DNA of 22,735 nt from JALHRI01 sp044351685 (GTDB lineage Bacteria; Pseudomonadota; Alphaproteobacteria; Rickettsiales; UBA3002). Positions 21,567 to 22,735 of the stretch are shown here, in pieces (position 1 is the first letter of the stretch; each line of letters starts with the position of its first letter). Made by a program: the position numbers and the translations under genes. The notes beneath the pieces are model-generated. The model ran no database searches. It saw only the letters and a list, made by a program, of their open reading frames with translations, and was not told the DNA's origin. The DNA lies in assembly GCA_044351685.1 (NCBI GenBank), contig JBILFK010000006.1:1-22735 (forward strand). Direction: 5' to 3'.

Positions 21567-22735
21567 ATGCCTATCGAAATTACCATGCCCGCACTTTCGC
21601 CCACCATGACCGAGGGCAACCTCGCCAAATGGGTAAAAAAAGAAGGCGATAAAATTAAAGCCGGTGATGTGATTGCCGAAATCGAAACCGATAAAGCCAC
21701 CATGGAAGTGGAAGCCGTAGATGCTGGCACGCTTGGCAAAATCGTGATTGCCGCAGGCACCGAAGGTGTAAAGGTCAATGCCGTTATCGCGTTATTGCTC
21801 GAAGATGGCGAAGATAAAAAAGCGCTCGATGCGTGGAAGCCAAAGGCAGCCCCCGCTGCTGAAGCTGCGCCTGCTGCCGCTGCAAGCACTGCAGCAACAT
21901 CGCCGGCGCCTGCTGCATCGGCAGCCGCCCCAGCAGCACCTGTTGCAGTGGCAAGTAAAGCGCCAGCGGCACCAGCCGCACCAGCAAAGGGAGTTGCCAA
22001 TTCTGGTGGCCGCGCCAAAGCCTCGCCGCTTGCCAAGCGCATCGCTGCCAAAGAAGGCATTAACGTGGCCGATGTGCTGGGCACAGGCCCAGGCGGGCGC
22101 GTGGTGCGTGCCGATGTGGAATTGGCGCTGAAATCGGGCGGCGGTAGCCGTGGTGGCGCGGTGCGCCGCAACCCCGACGAGTTTTATCAGGTACCGCATT
22201 CCGGCATGCGCAAAGTGATTGCGCGCCGCTTGCTTGAAAGCAAACAGCAAGTGCCGCATTTCTATTTAACGGTAGAAATTGAGCTGGATGCGATGATGGA
22301 AATGCGCCAGCAACTGAACGATCATGCCGCCGCTAAAGCTGGCAAAGAAGGCAAGCCTGCCTATAAGCTTTCGGTGAATGACTTCGTAATCAAGGCTGTG
22401 GGCCTTGCGATGCGCGATAAGCCCGAATGCAATGTTAGTTGGTATGACGATGCGATGATTCAATACACCAATATCGATATTTCGGTGGCGGTGGCAACAC
22501 CGGGGGGCCTCATTACTCCGATTGTGCGCAACGCCGATCAAAAATCACTGCCACAGATTTCTAACGAAATGAAAGATCTGGCCGCGCGTGCACGCGATAA
22601 TAAACTGAAGCCCGAAGAATTTCAGGGCGGAGGTTTCAGCATTTCAAACCTCGGCATGTATGGTGTGAAGACCTTCCAGGCGATTATCAACCCGCCGCAA
22701 GCATGCATCTTAGCAGTAGGTGCCGGTGAAGAAGT
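21567..22735 (+). CDS. pdhC: Dihydrolipoyl acetyltransferase (E2 of pyruvate dehydrogenase), cut by window end
   Basis: E2 accepts the acetyl group from E1 on its lipoyl arm and passes it to coenzyme A. The open frame starts at ATG 21567 with AAAGGA just before it and runs 389 codons to the window edge. The lipoyl domain is at 1-78, with lipoyl-lysine K43 in ETDKATME. An Ala/Pro-rich flexible linker follows (about 92-148), then the peripheral-subunit binding domain (150-186, KASPLAKRIAAKEGINVADV), then the catalytic domain from about 205, with SNLGMYG near the end. The catalytic HxxxDG motif lies beyond the window. There is one lipoyl domain here, the only one for the complex visible in this window since PdhB has none. 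Confidence 0.96.
   Translation, partial: MPIEITMPALSPTMTEGNLAKWVKKEGDKIKAGDVIAEIETDKATMEVEAVDAGTLGKIVIAAGTEGVKVNAVIALLLEDGEDKKALDAWKPKAAPAAEAAPAAAASTAATSPAPAASAAAPAAPVAVASKAPAAPAAPAKGVANSGGRAKASPLAKRIAAKEGINVADVLGTGPGGRVVRADVELALKSGGGSRGGAVRRNPDEFYQVPHSGMRKVIARRLLESKQQVPHFYLTVEIELDAMMEMRQQLNDHAAAKAGKEGKPAYKLSVNDFVIKAVGLAMRDKPECNVSWYDDAMIQYTNIDISVAVATPGGLITPIVRNADQKSLPQISNEMKDLAARARDNKLKPEEFQGGGFSISNLGMYGVKTFQAIINPPQACILAVGAGEE

Noticed and set aside
21536..22171. Long minus-strand open frame rich in Ala, Ser and Pro opposite pdhC
   Set aside because: It mirrors the Ala/Pro-rich linker and lipoyl domain of pdhC. It has low-complexity sequence, no family motif and no credible ribosome site.
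1..22735. CRISPR arrays, transposases, integrases or attachment sites
   Set aside because: No spaced direct repeats, no mobile-element gene and no flanking repeats around the acquired-looking gene were found by reading.

Overview
The window is a densely packed stretch of about 22.7 kb from a Gram-negative alphaproteobacterium of roughly 50 % G+C. Three things point to this class: the gene order ppiD-trpE-trpG-trpD-trpC facing tpiA-secG-pyrG-kdsA-(eno)-ftsB-pdhA-pdhB-pdhC, a ComEC without a working beta-lactamase domain, and a DUF599 membrane protein. I cannot place it below class. KdsA shows that it makes KDO-type lipopolysaccharide. The trp genes argue against a highly reduced endosymbiont, although PdhB lacks the N-terminal lipoyl domain found in many free-living alphaproteobacteria.

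Layout. Positions 1-2542 (minus strand): gltX, def, a small exported cysteine-containing protein, and the 5' end of fmt. These genes serve aminoacylation, start-methionine formylation and deformylation. 2591-4648 (plus): comEC. 4645-5547 (minus): a CheY response regulator followed directly by a small CheZ-like phosphatase. 5614-11803 (minus): ppiD, trpE, trpG, trpD, trpC and a DUF599 gene, joined by overlaps or very short gaps, so probably one transcript running from periplasmic folding through tryptophan synthesis. 11804-11913: a divergent promoter region with a large inverted repeat. 11914-15616 (plus): tpiA, secG, pyrG, kdsA. 15618-16520 (minus): a CatB-like acyltransferase inserted antisense between kdsA and eno. 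16623-17912: eno with a clear intrinsic terminator. 18060-18383: an FtsB-like division protein. 18530-22735 (plus): the pyruvate dehydrogenase genes pdhA, pdhB and pdhC (cut by the window end), with a SIMPL-domain gene and an A+T-rich superinfection-immunity-like gene lying between pdhB and pdhC.

Most genes are housekeeping. The unusual parts are the CheY/CheZ-like pair, the two genes inside the pdh operon (one probably acquired from outside), the antisense acyltransferase, and three sizeable inverted repeats in intergenic DNA. I saw no rRNA, tRNA, CRISPR array, transposase or integrase. No gene-free stretch is longer than about 150 bases.
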